From Rostrohypoxylon terebratum (taxonomy: Eukaryota > Ascomycota > Sordariomycetes > Xylariales > Hypoxylaceae), in assembly GCA_022497145.1 (NCBI GenBank), contig MU385918.1, forward strand, positions 1 through 64,000: 64,000 nt of DNA, read 5' to 3'. Positions 1 through 11,947 of this stretch are shown here, piece by piece. The notes under the pieces were generated by a model. That model did not search any database, was not told where the DNA came from, and saw nothing but the letters and a program-made list of their open reading frames with translations. Numbering within the stretch: the stretch's first letter is position 1; the number at the start of each line of letters is the position of its first letter. The position numbers were made by a program, and so were the translations under genes.

Positions 1-134
1 ATGACGTCTACAACTAGTTCCACCAGGCACCTCATGCAATACGTATGAAGTAGTGCTACGGAACACCGTAGACCGATTGACTGCAACGCACAAATCTATT
101 GGTTACTATAGAATATTTGATAACTAATCCGGAT

Positions 135-1663
135 CTATCCAGTTTTCTTCATATGGTCCCTATCAACGCCCCAAACCCAGTATTCTTCCCATAACTCATC
201 ATTAGGATTCATACCCATCTTATGGAAACGAATTTCTTTGGTCTTTGGGTGAAATACCTTGACGTGAATCGATCCACTGCCATCGTCCCAAGCACGAAAC
301 ATGCCGGCGCAATTCAAGTCTTGCAATATCTCGACGTGGCTGCTTATCACACGACCAGACTTATCGCGCAAGACAACGTTTTCCAAACCGATCATACCGC
401 CTTCTCCTTCTCCTGTTTTTCCCCAGCGGTCCCCGGCACTTGCTTGCAACTCTCCATCATCTCCAGCGACGCGACATAGGGCATCCGGTCCGGTTAATCC
501 GCCCCATCGAGCGATCGAACCGACCGTCCTAGCAGCGGCTACTCGAAGGAAGGAATCGCCATTTCCTGTGCCCGATACAGCAATAGACCGTGTTATGCGC
601 GTGCTCCTTCGGACGACATTCATCGATTGTGGCATGAAACAATTCACGAACAGGCTTTCCAGATTTTTCAGAAATGTTCTTGATCTCCGCCATGCGCGTA
701 GAACGGGTTCTCGGTTTGCGCTGCTCGGATCGTCCCATTCCTCGGCCCAGAACCCGGCACCGACAACGGGTGTATCACCAACGCGCCCCGTTAGCTTATT
801 CGTCATCCCTCCCGTGCTTGTAGCTACGCACATAACTCCGGCACGATCCATGGCTACAGCACCACATGTGCCTTGAGGGAAATAATCATCAGCGCTCCAA
901 GTAGCCGGACCATTCCCTGCCTTCTCCTTTTCCAAACCCTGAATATGTTCGTCCCATCTCTTCTGGGTGAAGAAATACTCCGGATCAACCAATTCCAACC
1001 CATACTTCTCAGCCAACTGTTCCGCCGTCGGTCCATAGAGGAGCGTGTGGCCCTGTGCTGAAGGAATGTCGAGGTTCGTCTTGTCCCAGTCGTCGGAGCT
1101 CGATTCGGTCCTTCTAGCCATATTTCCCAGATCCTCGTCGCCGTGTTCTAACATTGCCTTGGCTAGCAAAATGGGATTCTTGACTCTACGCATTCCCGTC
1201 AAGCCGACGCCCCGCTTTGCGTGGCCCCTCGATACCATTACCGAGGAATCCATCTCGTTGATGCCATCACGTGTAAAAACAGCGCCGTGGCCCGAATTGA
1301 ATAGTGGATTATTCTCAAGTAGCGTTACAGCGAACGTCGCAACGTCGAGCGCCGACGGATACCGGGGGTTGGATTGTTTAAGATCTTCATCCTCCTCTGG
1401 TTGTACTGGTGTACGCATGTACTGAGATGCTTCCCGGACCTATTTGATGTCTTAGCTTATCTTCGGCCATATGAATGAAAATTACCACTCACGATTTCTA
1501 CGAGCGCAGCCTTGTACTTTCTATACCCATCGATGCCTAGCTTCTCGGGCGTGATATTACCAGCACCGCCATGTATGATAATACACGGCTCGATCTCCGA
1601 GGTAGTTCTGGATGTTGGGGTCGTCCTCCATGGCTTCTGGTTATAATCTGACATGTGACGCAT
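135..1663 (-). CDS. Ntn-hydrolase asparaginase / isoaspartyl peptidase family protein
   Basis: Two exons (1663-1493, 1439-135) joined over a 53-nt intron with donor GTGAGT and acceptor ATAG, phase 0, giving 490-odd residues. The N-terminus carries the family signature HGGAGN. The GTCGAVAMD segment holds the candidate nucleophile Thr, which in this family is exposed by autoproteolysis. It is followed by the conserved ATSTGG and GRVGDTPVVGAG stretches that shape the substrate pocket. The family cleaves L-asparagine and isoaspartyl dipeptides. Compared with the usual ~310-residue enzymes this one is long: there is a basic ~45-residue insertion after the GAG motif and a C-terminal extension. Cys replaces the more common Val after the catalytic Thr. 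No signal peptide is evident, so a cytosolic role is likely. Start chosen at the first ATG of the exon; a second ATG lies three codons further on. Confidence 0.85.
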
Positions 1664-2940
1664 TTTTACCTGAATTTCTCACTCTTACCACATGAAGCTC
1701 GATCAAATCTAAATCACCCTTTGACTTCCTTAGTATGTTGCGGTGAAGATATAGGTCTATCATATGCCGACATTCGGAATCTGGCGTGGTAAGGGTTCAG
1801 AAGGGACCACTTTCATCCGCTATCTCTATACTGGTCTAGGAACGTTTTGGACCTTACCTATAGGGCCTTAGACCAGGGGATAGCCGATCCAGATCCATTA
1901 TCTGCACTGATAGCTGCCCGGATGATTCCCCGCATCATCCCGCATCCACTACAACGCTGAAATCTTGGCACGGGTCTTCTGAAAGAGCCCGGAAGGGTAC
2001 GCCTTTTGTACACCCTACCGCCCTACAGCGCACCCCTAAGTGCGCTGTAACCACCCGCTATAGCTACATCCACCAATTAAAGGGTCCAAATTTGTGTGGT
2101 GCCTTATTGCTTACTACCTCCCACCTTACACAAGATATTTGTCTTCAACAACATCGTGAGATCGCTGGAGAATTCTTGAACTCCGTGTTATTGAGGTGAG
2201 ATGAGACAAGAGTTGTACGTGTGTGATCACTCTATTTCAAAATCAGACACATTTGTTCAATACTTCTTCACATCAGCCAACCAATCCTTAGACTTTACAG
2301 AGACGTCCCAGTGATGTCAGGCGCCGTTCAAACATCATTCGCTCGTTGACACACTTAACCGCTATATTTTGTCCAACCAACCGATTATTAAATGTTTACC
2401 AACAGTACATAATTCAGGGAGCAGCAATGAGCAATTTCGAAAATGTATGAAATGGGGGTTTTTTTTTTCATAATAATTATGAACTGAGCGGCCACTTCCT
2501 CAAACCCTCAATTCTCTAGAAGTTCGAAAGGGATGCGGGGACCTACTGCCAGGTAGCCGATCGATATGATGGAAGGATTACACGCCACCAACAAAGTTAC
2601 CCAATCTGCCAATCTAGCTGGGAACGAAACTTTCAGCAGGCAGCAGGCTGAACTAAATATAGCCTAGGAAAAGGAAAGAAACACAATCGTCGTTTCCAGG
2701 AACAAAAATCAAATGTCTAATCCTGAGACATACGAAGATCCCACGCCTTGTAAGAAGGCAGCTGTGCGATAGGCTTCCCGTCTCATCTCGCTCTCGTTTC
2801 CCCATTCAGCAACTCCCCGTCTATTCCTACATGTCCGTCCCGTCCCATTTGTTGATAAAGATGTCTACGCCTGCAACCACATATGGCACCTATCCATCAC
2901 CATCTGGCTCCGTTGCAACTCACCTCCCACACATATCACG
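1664..2940. other. intergenic region, no gene seen
   Basis: This is a shared upstream region between the minus-strand asparaginase and the plus-strand DUF4185 gene. A T-run sits near 2459-2468. I see no convincing ORF, tRNA or repeat. It probably holds both promoters. Confidence 0.6.
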
Positions 2941-4238
2941 ATGTTGCGACATCTCCCCCTCTCCCTCCTCCTCGCCTCCGTGCTCCCAGCCGCCCTCGCT
3001 AATCCACACGCCAAGTGCCAGCACCGGCGCACGGACGACCCGACGCAGCCGGTCGGCACGAACCCGATCGCCCACTTCTCGACCACGTACCTGGGGCAGC
3101 AAACCGCGAACAACAGCTGCAGCCACCGGGACCTCGGGTTCACGGGCCACCTGCAGGGGAAATGGTACGCGGTGTACGGGGACACGCTGTGGTGCGCGCA
3201 GCCCCTGACCGACCCGAGCAAGGACAACCCGAGCAAGTTCCACGGCATGGTCCGCGACTCCCTGTCCCTGATGACCGACGACCCGCTCGTCGTCGTCGAT
3301 CTGCATTTGAACGACGATAAGCCTGTGCGCCATCAGCAGCAGTTCGTTCCGTTTAATGCGAAGTGGGGCGAGGATAACACGTACGGGTTCGGCGGCACGA
3401 GTATAGTCGAGACGGCGGGCGGGAAGGGTGCCGTGTTTTACCTTGTCGTAAGCTACCTACCTATATATATCCCCAATCAAATCAATAAACAACCACGACA
3501 CGAGTAGTTAACCCTTGTAGAACGCCAACAATGCCGGCCTCAAAGGCGCAGGCGTAGCCAAAGTTGAGCTCGTAAACGGCGTTCCCACCGTAACGCAGCG
3601 TTTCGGCTCCTCGGGATACTGGTGGCCATCCGCCAACCTCCCGCGCTACGGCGACGTCGCCGCGTTCCGGGACCCGAAGTCAGAGTACATATACGCGTGG
3701 GGTGGAGCTCCGACCTCGATCAAGGATACGACGGACGCCCAATACGTATACCTCCTTCGTGTGAAGGCAGCAGATGCGTACGACCTGAGCAAGTACGAGT
3801 ACTGGTGGGGCGCCGCGGCAGGCGGCTGGAAGACGGGGAAGCCGCTTACGGAGTTCGGGGCGAAGAACGCGGTGATGTGGTTTGTGGGCCAGGGACAGTT
3901 CGTGTGGAGTGAGTTTTGGGGGGTCTATGTTTTCGTGCATTTGAGTGAGTATTTGCCCATACCACCCATAGACACATTTCCTATGACTTGAGATTACACG
4001 GAGGGTTGTTGACATGAATACAGGTCCTGGAGGCAGCGACGTCCTACTCCGAACTGCGACGTCTCTTGAGGGTCCGTGGACTCCGGATGTGAATGTGTAC
4101 ACGGCGAAGCCTATTGATGGTGGTCTGACTTATGCGGGAGTTGTTCACCCGTATCTTGATGCTAGTGGGAAGACGCTGACGATTTCGTTCACGAATAACA
4201 ACCACATCGAAGTCATCAAGGTTGCATTTTCAAAGTAG
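2941..4238 (+). CDS. secreted DUF4185-family protein (beta-propeller, glycoside-hydrolase-like)
   Basis: Three exons (2941-3447, 3521-3908, 4024-4238) encode about 369 residues. Intron 1 has donor GTAAGC and acceptor TTGTAG; intron 2 has donor GTGAGT and acceptor ACAG. The N-terminus is a typical signal peptide with probable cleavage after ALA (residues ~20-21). The mature part has the repeated aromatic/Gly blade motifs of DUF4185: GKWYAVYGDTLW, GEDNTYGFGGTS, YIYAWGG, and near the end a VHPY-D-SGKTLTISFT block. The family is predicted to fold as a five-bladed propeller related to GH43/GH62 and is usually extracellular in fungi. The substrate is unknown and the catalytic residues cannot be assigned from sequence alone. 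Exon 1 is markedly GC-rich compared with the flanking DNA. Confidence 0.8.
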
Positions 4239-4571
4239 AGCGAAGGCGGCTTCTGTATTCAGGTAACGGGATCAGGGGAGTGTTTGGTGGTACACATTGA
4301 AGGTTTCTAAAGCTCACGCTTAGTTGCTTCATGTATAAAATTATAGTAGACTAGGTACCTACGACAGCGCCTAGGCTTTCACATATAGTAAACGACTTTC
4401 AATTCCTTAAGGCTCTTATGGGTAATCATGTATCATTGAATTTAATATCCGTAAACCGTAAACCGCAAAGCCTACCTATCAACGCATATGTCACTGACTA
4501 GCCTAAGAAATCAACAAATATGCCTCATCTATGTATACACGAACCTCACATATAACTATCCCACCTTCCCA
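4239..4571. other. intergenic, convergent 3' ends
   Basis: AT-rich space between two convergent genes, holding their 3' UTRs. Nothing else recognised. Confidence 0.6.
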
Positions 4572-6722
4572 TCATAGCTTATCGTCATAAAACCTCCACC
4601 CCGACTTATAATCCTTCTTCAACTCCTTATCCAAGATCAGCGCCCTCAACATCTCAATAGGCATGACATTCGCCCTGAGTATCCGATCATGGAACTCCCT
4701 CTCCCGAATCTTCCCGGGCCCCTTTCCAACCGCCTCCTTCCTGAGACCCATCAGCTGCAGCGCACCTAGCATATACCCCGCCTGGTAAAGCGGCGAATAC
4801 TCTCCCCCAAGACTCCTCCTCACCTCTCCCTCCGCCGTCGCCCTCTCATGCCCGACCCTCTCAACTAGCAAATCAACACACTGCTGCGCATCCAGCTGTC
4901 CCAAGTGGTACTTGATCGAGAACAGGATCCTCGCGCAGCGATGCATGCGCCAGAAGAGCGACCCGACCTTATCCTCCGGCGAGACGAAGAAGTCGGCGCG
5001 GTCCCACAGCAGCATCTCCCAGTAGAGGGCCCAGCCCTCGACGTAGAAGGGGGTGTCGAAGAGGGGGCGGCGGTAGTGGCGGTGACGCTCGCCGACGAAG
5101 ACCTGCAGGTGGTGGCCGGGGATCATCTCGTGGAAGGCGGTGGCGCGCGCGAAGGGCCGGTTGTTGCCGCGCAGCGACATGAGCTTCGATTCGTGCGGCA
5201 TCGCGCGCGTCGGGTACGACATCTGCATCCAGGTTCCGCCGAGGAAGAAGGGCGACACTTTCTGCTCCTCGGCCGAGATCATGGTCATCCGGATGGCTTC
5301 CTCGGCGATGCGCGGGACGCTTACGAGGTCGTGCTTCTTGACGTAGGCTGCGCCTTCGTTGACGAGCGAGCGGATGAAGGCTGGGTATGCGCCTGGGGGC
5401 TCGTATAGGTTCTTCACATGCTCGAGGGCCGCTCGCCAGTTGTTGCCGAAACCGAGTTGCTGGGATGCTTTTATCATTTCGGCCTCGCACCATGCGAATT
5501 CCTTCTCCGCGATGCGCAGGAGCTCCTCGGGTAAATAGGGTATCATCTCGGCTTCGAGATCAGTCAGAAGACCGTCCCGGCCGATGGGCTCTCCGACGAT
5601 TGTCTCCTCGTCGCCAGGCTTGACGCCTACCAGAACTTCGCGCAGGAACTCGACTGTTTTCTCAAGAGCGGCGTCGAGTCGTTTGTAGGGTTCGGTGACC
5701 CACCAATCGAATTGTGGATCATAGTCTTTGTAGAAAGCGTACGTTTCGGCAAGCTTGCGACGTAGATCTGCTACCCTACGGGAAGCGCGGTAACCGGTAG
5801 CCTTTGAATATTTGCTATAATTGTGGTTGACATGATCTTGCGACTGCAGGATAAGCTTTTCGGTTGCGTTGAGGGTGTTGGCAAATTCCTTTGGGTCGAT
5901 TGGCTCAACGCGCCGGCGTTGCTCGCACCAGGCCACGATGGGGGCGGCGAATGGTTCGACAAATGTTGCAAACTTGGCATCTCGCGCCTTGTCAAGCTCA
6001 AGCGTGCGTCGTGCGCGTCGCATATAATTGCGCAGTAACAGGTGGTCGACTCTATCGTCCTGGGAGGAGTACGAGTCGAAGGACTGTCTCTCAAGATCTG
6101 CTAGCTCGTCCCGGAAGAACACTTCCAGTCTTCCATTCCGGGATGCCGAACCATCAATGTCGTAGTAAGCTGTTAAGTCCCTTAGGTCGTTTGTTACACG
6201 AACAATGCGATCCTGGATCGACTCGGTCGGGATTGTCTTAGAAGGTACGTCAATAGAAGTCCAATCCTCCTCGCCATCTTCATGCTCTATCAATTCGATT
6301 TCTTTCTCAAGATCATCCATGGCGGTAATTGATCCTAAAGGTGATAGAGGCTGAGATGATAAATCGTTTTCGTCGTCTTGGCCTTCCTGGGAAACTTTAC
6401 GGATCAAATCGTACATCTTCTTTGGGTCTCTATTGTATCCGGAATCCCAACCAGCCGCAGTTAATTTGCTCTTCATTTCGGTGGATAATGAGCGCTTCAT
6501 CATGAGCAAAACAGTAAGGCGATTCTTACGCCAGCGAAGGCGAGCCGGGGAGTTCTCATCGCCTGGAGGCTCTAGTACGCTAGCCATGACATATGGGAGC
6601 AGGTCCCTCGCTCTCAAAGCCTCGATCAATTCGGCATTCCATCTAGGATAATCGGCCGGTTCTTTGAGCTTGTGTCTCTGCTGCTGCGGGGCAGCGATCA
6701 TGGTGTTGTTGGTTGATGCCAT
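4572..6722 (-). CDS. DUF885-family zinc metallopeptidase-like protein with a gag-like N-terminal domain
   Basis: Single-exon gene, 716 residues, starting at an ATG at 6722. Residues ~190-716 match the DUF885 family, including the HEMIPGHH zinc-site motif (His531, Glu532, His537) and a downstream EGWALYWE segment supplying the third ligand. DUF885 proteins are found in bacteria and fungi and are related to M3-like peptidases; the substrate is unknown. Residues ~18-125 are unusual. They hold an L-x-E-P-x-D-Y-x-x-W start, an LLPYVM segment, a W-x-x-N helix and an MKRSLS segment. This is the layout of the Copia/UBN2-type gag N-terminus. Residues ~125-185 are acidic and low complexity. No intron or frame break lies between the two parts, so the protein reads as a natural fusion. 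No signal peptide or membrane segment is seen. Confidence 0.8.
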   Translation of the reverse strand: MASTNNTMIAAPQQQRHKLKEPADYPRWNAELIEALRARDLLPYVMASVLEPPGDENSPARLRWRKNRLTVLLMMKRSLSTEMKSKLTAAGWDSGYNRDPKKMYDLIRKVSQEGQDDENDLSSQPLSPLGSITAMDDLEKEIELIEHEDGEEDWTSIDVPSKTIPTESIQDRIVRVTNDLRDLTAYYDIDGSASRNGRLEVFFRDELADLERQSFDSYSSQDDRVDHLLLRNYMRRARRTLELDKARDAKFATFVEPFAAPIVAWCEQRRRVEPIDPKEFANTLNATEKLILQSQDHVNHNYSKYSKATGYRASRRVADLRRKLAETYAFYKDYDPQFDWWVTEPYKRLDAALEKTVEFLREVLVGVKPGDEETIVGEPIGRDGLLTDLEAEMIPYLPEELLRIAEKEFAWCEAEMIKASQQLGFGNNWRAALEHVKNLYEPPGAYPAFIRSLVNEGAAYVKKHDLVSVPRIAEEAIRMTMISAEEQKVSPFFLGGTWMQMSYPTRAMPHESKLMSLRGNNRPFARATAFHEMIPGHHLQVFVGERHRHYRRPLFDTPFYVEGWALYWEMLLWDRADFFVSPEDKVGSLFWRMHRCARILFSIKYHLGQLDAQQCVDLLVERVGHERATAEGEVRRSLGGEYSPLYQAGYMLGALQLMGLRKEAVGKGPGKIREREFHDRILRANVMPIEMLRALILDKELKKDYKSGWRFYDDKL

Positions 6723-7461
6723 TTTCGTTTCATGCTCTTATCAATCAATCTCCTGAGATCTCATGCAATTTCACAGCATTTCACCGATTCGGCGATGTTG
6801 GTAAGCCAATCATGCTCCAGTAGCCGAACCATGAACAGCTAGTAGTTGGATTTTGGAGTGAAGACAATGAGGAAAGCTATGAAAAGCTATGTGTTCCTAA
6901 GACCTAGGATGTAGGATGTAGGATGATGGGGGATGTTCGATGACGAGGTTCGGCGGGGTCGGATGTAACCTGCCGGCTGATAAAGGTCTCGGCGGTCTTC
7001 TCCCGATTACGATTTTGGCGTTGATGGCGTTTGCTAGGTACCTACCTTCATTTAATCTAGCGTCTCATGTTAGATTTCATCCACCCTGCCACCTAATTGA
7101 ACCCTTACTTTACGTTTTCACGTTAAATGATTAGATAGTACTTCGTGTTACTGCTACTCTTAACAAATAATATCATCCAGCTCGGTTTGGAAGGTCAGTT
7201 TTGTGCTATGTCAGTGGATGGACTTTTATGATATTCCGCGTTGAAGTTTTGAAGTTCGTAAAGTCGAGTTAGCGATCGAAATAATCTATGGACATTGTGT
7301 AATACCTAGCGGTATTGAGAACATTACATAATCTCACATTTGTTTACGTAATTTTATGTACCTACTCTTGCCAAATTGAAAGTCCATTCATGATTACCTA
7401 ATACCCAAGCCCCGCCATTCTTCTTAGTACTTGCTAGTACCTAGGTCCTAAATCACCACTT
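6723..7461. other. intergenic, no gene seen
   Basis: Contains short dispersed TAGGTA/TACCTA-type motifs and a GGATGTAGGATG run near 6907-6930. It also holds the 5' region of the DUF885 gene and the 3' end of the AAA gene. No gene supported. Confidence 0.55.
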
Positions 7462-9405
7462 TTAATATTTCCCTTCTCTCCCTTCTTTCCCTTCTTTCCA
7501 CACATTGATCACATCCAGGACATTCTCGATATGAGACATGTTCAAAGGTTCTCCCGCCTCTTCTGCCAAGGTTAGAGCACCGTGAACGACATTTTTGATC
7601 TAGCCTCAATGAGCACTTATGTGATGTGGTAAGAAGCTTAACAAGACAGATGGACTTACCTGTCGACCATTTACCTCCTTGGATGCGAGTTCATCCTTTT
7701 CCGAATCTGTAAACTGCGTGTGCGCATTTCCTCCAGACCTTTCGGCACGATCCAAGAAATTTCCCCAGATCACCCTTCTAGCATCTCTACCAAGTTCTGG
7801 ATATCGAATGCTCACATGGATTCGGCTCTCGAAAGCGATATCGAATTGATCGACTCGATTTGTCGTCAACACGAGGATTCCCTGGTAGTATTCAATTTGT
7901 CTCAGGAATATGCTGACAAGAGCATTTCGCTCAATATCGTTGCTATCCCTTTGTTGAAGGAAAACGTCAGCTTCGTCGAGGAGCAGTACAGCACCCCAAG
8001 TACGAGCGAGTTCAAGTGTTTTACCAAGCCTTTCCTCAACTTCATCTACCTTCGTACCAAGACTCCCAGCAGAGACACTATAAAGCGGACGTTGCGTAAC
8101 CTCAGCCGTAGCCTCTGCTGTCAGCGTTTTTCCACATCCTGGAGGGCCACTCAAAAGGAAGATAGTCCCCCTACCTTTCCCAGCAACAATGTCGTCGAAG
8201 ACCTGGCCAGAAAACGAATGATTCTTGATAAGAGAAAGAATCAGTTTCTTTGACTTGTCGTTGAGAACCAGATGTTCGAATGCCAAATGATTCCAATCAA
8301 TCGGTACCAGGCGAGACAGTGGGAGTCCGAGCCATTCTTTGCTCCCAAAACAGAACCCTAGTGCCACAGGGCTTATTATCAATAGCTCTTTTTCAGTCAA
8401 TGAACTCCTTTCGAGGTTGCGTGTTACCGTCGGATGGAAATTCAAGTTAGGACTGAATGTGCGGAATGCCGCGGCGTCTACCATAGCTCTTCCATAACTC
8501 CTCACTTTGTACCAAACGGGCTCATAGTTGATTTTTTTCTTCTCGTACATCCCGAAGCCGTGAGTTTGGCAAAAGTATGGCTGCCTAATGCTTTGAAAGA
8601 ACTTTGCCCTAGCTAAAGCTTCTTCTTTCGCTTTTTCGGCCACAGGGGACTGTTCAAGAGGGCATACAGGAAGATCTCCAATCTGTCTTGTTCCATAGAA
8701 TTCCTCAATACGGAGAGGTAATGGTTCACTCGCAAGACCAAATCTATCCCCATCATCACAGATGATATCGCACACTATATTCCAGTATCTTGGCTTGCCA
8801 AGTGGTGCGTAGCTTTTCATGCTCTTGAATCTCAAAATCTGGTGCTGTTCTACGAGTTCGTGGTAATGGTATACCAGTGAATTTGGCTTCATAATAGTCC
8901 AAAGTAAACTCCAAGTGATCTCATTGGCTGCCAGAAGTGATGAGCAATTCAGTAGGGTATCCTTGTGTTCCTCTTCCACGAAGTCACATGCGATCTTGAG
9001 ATCGTCGACCGCATCAGCGTTCGGCTCTGCTGACTCCTCTGCCCGTCGAAGAGCATCTTTGAGGCCGTCCCAGCTATGGAATAATAAGTCCAGGGTGGCC
9101 TGTCTTTTTGAGAAGAAGTTAACCAAAAGTAAGGCAGTCATGAATCATACCTGGGGTGGTACTTTATTGAGTGTCAAGTTCTCAACGTCCTTATTGATGT
9201 CACATAAAATATCAGCCACCACTTTAGACGTTATATCGACCACTGTGTCATCGTGCCTGCCCTTGTGGTCTATAATTCTCCGGACAACGAGGACAGGGTT
9301 TCTCTTTCTATATTTTCTATTCAGTATCTCAATGGGCTTGACAGTTCGCTCAAACTTCGTGGTGAATGTTCTCCTAAATCGGCTTAGTATCGAAAAAACA
9401 CGCAT
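7462..9405 (-). CDS. AAA-type ATPase (fungal, BCS1-like AAA core)
   Basis: Exons that can be placed: ~9405-9151, 9099-7660 and 7599-7462, about 610 residues. The AAA module is near the C-terminus: Walker A is GPPGCGKT, Walker B is LLLDEADVF, and these are followed by the second-region motifs SRIHVSIRYP. These fungal proteins form ring ATPases; the target is unknown. The upstream half is the less conserved N-terminal domain, with an IEI-RNPV-VRRII block. The C-terminal exon was found from the intron donor GTAAGT at 7659. The 5' end is unresolved. A further ORF at 9422-9700 probably belongs to the gene, but its best donor (GTAAGT near 9447) leaves the wrong phase for the next exon. There may be another exon, or damage, in that stretch. 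Confidence 0.75.
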
Positions 9406-9700
9406 AGGTATAACTCTTAATCTAGCAGCAGTAGGCAAACTTACAAATCGTACCTAAAACATCCATTAGCGCCTGGCCCACAGAGATTTTGCATTTATAC
9501 AACGTACACTTGGTCGAAGCGAAGTACTCTGGACTTTGCTTGTCTCTTTTCATCCATAAGATTCTCAGCCTCTTTGGCTGAGTTTTCAACTGGGCCAGCC
9601 ATGGTTGACTAATTAGTTCGGAAAGGGCTGGTTTAGTAAAAGTTAAACGTATGCTAGAGAGCATGAGAAGTCCTACACGATACAGAACGCATATCTTCAT

Positions 9701-10691
9701 AGGTAGTTATATCCACTAGGCAACTGGTTGCAATGCCTACCAAGGCTTTGTGTACGTATATCATCCATGACACATCCACGTGTCTCACCGAAAAGAAAAA
9801 CGCGCAGTGAGGTCACAAAAGAATTCACCGCGGCAAATTTGCATCCCTAGATACACTGCATATTCATTTTCATGCATCTTTGAATATCTAATGACCCCAG
9901 AATATATTAATGTGGTAAGACCGCGACCGCTTGAATATCTTTGTAAGACGAGGCAGCCTATCGATCACCGTCCTCACCCTCCTACCTTTATTGTGGTGAC
10001 GGAAGTTGCAGGGTATGCTGCATTGCATCAGGGCCAAGCCTCGTACAATACCTATGTGCCGATTGTTACGAACCTATACCTAAGTACTTTAGGTATACGG
10101 GGTGATTCGTGGGTTTCCTTGTTTGTTAGCAGTACTCGTAGAGATCAGATCAAAGGTAGTCTGTTCGTAAGAAAGGCTTGGAGTCCTCTCTCTATTAGTT
10201 CGATGCGGTTGAAGTAATAGACTTAGATTGATAGCTAAAGAACTGAAGTGAGTGACTAGATACATGAAGTATGCTATGCTTTTATAAAAAATGTCTCTCC
10301 TTCCTCCCTACTGAGTGCCTGAGGTTATCGTGATCTGGTTGATCTAATTGATCTAATGATCTGGTAGATGTCCTAGATCAATTAGATCAATAGATCATTC
10401 TATGCCGTGGTTTAGCCGTGATTGGTTTATGGGGTTCCACTCCTTGGGTCCTCAAAGTGGCCGCCTGTCGGTTGGTTTGTGACACCGATATGGAAGGCAA
10501 TTTTTCACAGCCACAAAATGACCTGAGGACGCATTCATGTATACTTCACTAGCAAGGCTTCTAGAGACTTACAAGTTCACATTGATAACACTGAAGGCCT
10601 AACCTGTCCCCCCAAACAACATATCGTCTCATTTACGTACCTTCTAGCAGGTATTCATTTACCCTCGACTGATGCTTCCAGGAAACGCGCC
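9701..10691. other. intergenic with a perfect hairpin, no gene seen
   Basis: No convincing coding region. It contains a long hairpin at 10339-10390, listed separately, and the promoter of the NLR gene. Confidence 0.5.
10339..10390. repeat. 17-bp perfect inverted repeat (hairpin) rich in GATC
   Basis: Arms TTGATCTAATTGATCTA (10339-10355) and its exact reverse complement (10374-10390) flank an 18-nt loop. GATC occurs repeatedly in and around the arms. It could be a MITE remnant, a regulatory palindrome or a replication-slippage product. The sequence does not decide between these. Confidence 0.7.
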
Positions 10692-11947
10692 ATGGCCGAC
10701 CCCTTGAGCATCGTTGGGACCGCTATTGCAATTGTACAACTAACAGGCGGCTGTATAACCCTTCTAAAGTCCCATGTTGGTCCCTCCAAATACGGCACGG
10801 CAGATTTCCAGTCCATGGAGATGAATCTCAATGACTTCATGCAAGCCATGAAAGAATTTAAGACTCATATCGAAACCCATTGTGTGACCTATACACAGAG
10901 AGAAGAGCCATTCAACAGCCTTGACCAACTGAAGCGTGCTATGGAAGATTGCAGAACTGCTCTTGGTTTTATTGAGAGTTTCCTTAGCAAGGACCGTCTC
11001 CAAAGAACCTTCCTCGGTGCCAAGTTTGATCGAAGGCTGGGAAAAGCACTCTTGTCGCTCAAAAAGGCTAGGCAGCTTTTTATGGAAGTGATTGCTCTGA
11101 ATAATAAGTAAGTAACTGCGTGGACTCCTATTTAACTCTACGACAAATGACTACCTATCTTGTTTATCTCCAGGACAGTCCCATTACATCTTGAAGGAAT
11201 TGTAAGCTTATTCTTGGTACATAGTGCTTCATTCCTTCGTGTAGAACAGGGTATACTTGGCTTAAAAGGAGAAATCCAGGGCCTCCATGACCTTGTAGCG
11301 AATTATCAAATCCTAGCCCCTGAACGCCATTACCGTACGTATTAACATTATGAGAAGATCGAATCAATTGATTGATATAACTGAGAAATTCTGTAGATTA
11401 TAGAGACTGTATAAAGAAATGGCTTATACCTCAGAAGGAAAGCGATATCAGCCACCACGAGCAATTTGATCGCCATGTACGAGCACGGGCATCAGGAAGC
11501 TGCGCTTGGCTATTGCAACATCATCTGTTTGACCAGTGGCTACATAGCGACAAAGGTGAGCCTGTGATCTGGGTGAATGGGTCACCAGGCTTAGGCAAAT
11601 CTGTTCTATGTTCATCAGCTATTGAGCATGTTCAAAGTCTCGGAAAATGCGCAATATATTACTACTCCCGCTTCAACCGCAAATCTACTGTAGTACAAGC
11701 AGCGGGACAGCTTGTAGAACAACTATTTGATTATCTATTCGAAATGGATGAAGAAGTCGCTTTGGGAGCGATGGATATTACGAGAGGGACATCGTCCCAA
11801 ACTACTCATGGGCTCCTTAGAATGGCGAGATATTTGATAGAAGAATACCTGTCACACGGGGACTGGATGCCAAGATACAGTTGGCAGCCAGGTCGCATAC
11901 AGGTCAGGCAGGAATCCTGCAAAGAGGTTATCATCACTTATTATTGA
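10692..11947 (+). pseudogene. truncated NACHT-domain NLR-like protein
   Basis: Exons 10692-11107, 11174-11334 and 11397-11947. The N-terminus (MADPLSIVGTAIAIVQLTGG) is the standard fungal N-terminal domain seen before NACHT modules. It is followed by a helical region, a short coiled segment (VEQGILGLKGEIQGLHDL) and the linker that leads into NACHT. The P-loop is GSPGLGKS. These proteins are fungal NLRs implicated in heterokaryon incompatibility and non-self recognition. The NACHT domain breaks off after ~100 residues at 11850, exactly where a 333-bp LTR begins. The last ~32 residues of the ORF are encoded by LTR sequence. The rest of NACHT and any WD/ankyrin/TPR repeats are missing, so the gene is probably non-functional. 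A truncated, still-expressed regulator is possible. Confidence 0.8.

Noticed and set aside
4905..5623. Long open frames antisense to the DUF885 gene
   Set aside because: GC-rich shadow frames of a well-supported gene with an intact zinc motif.
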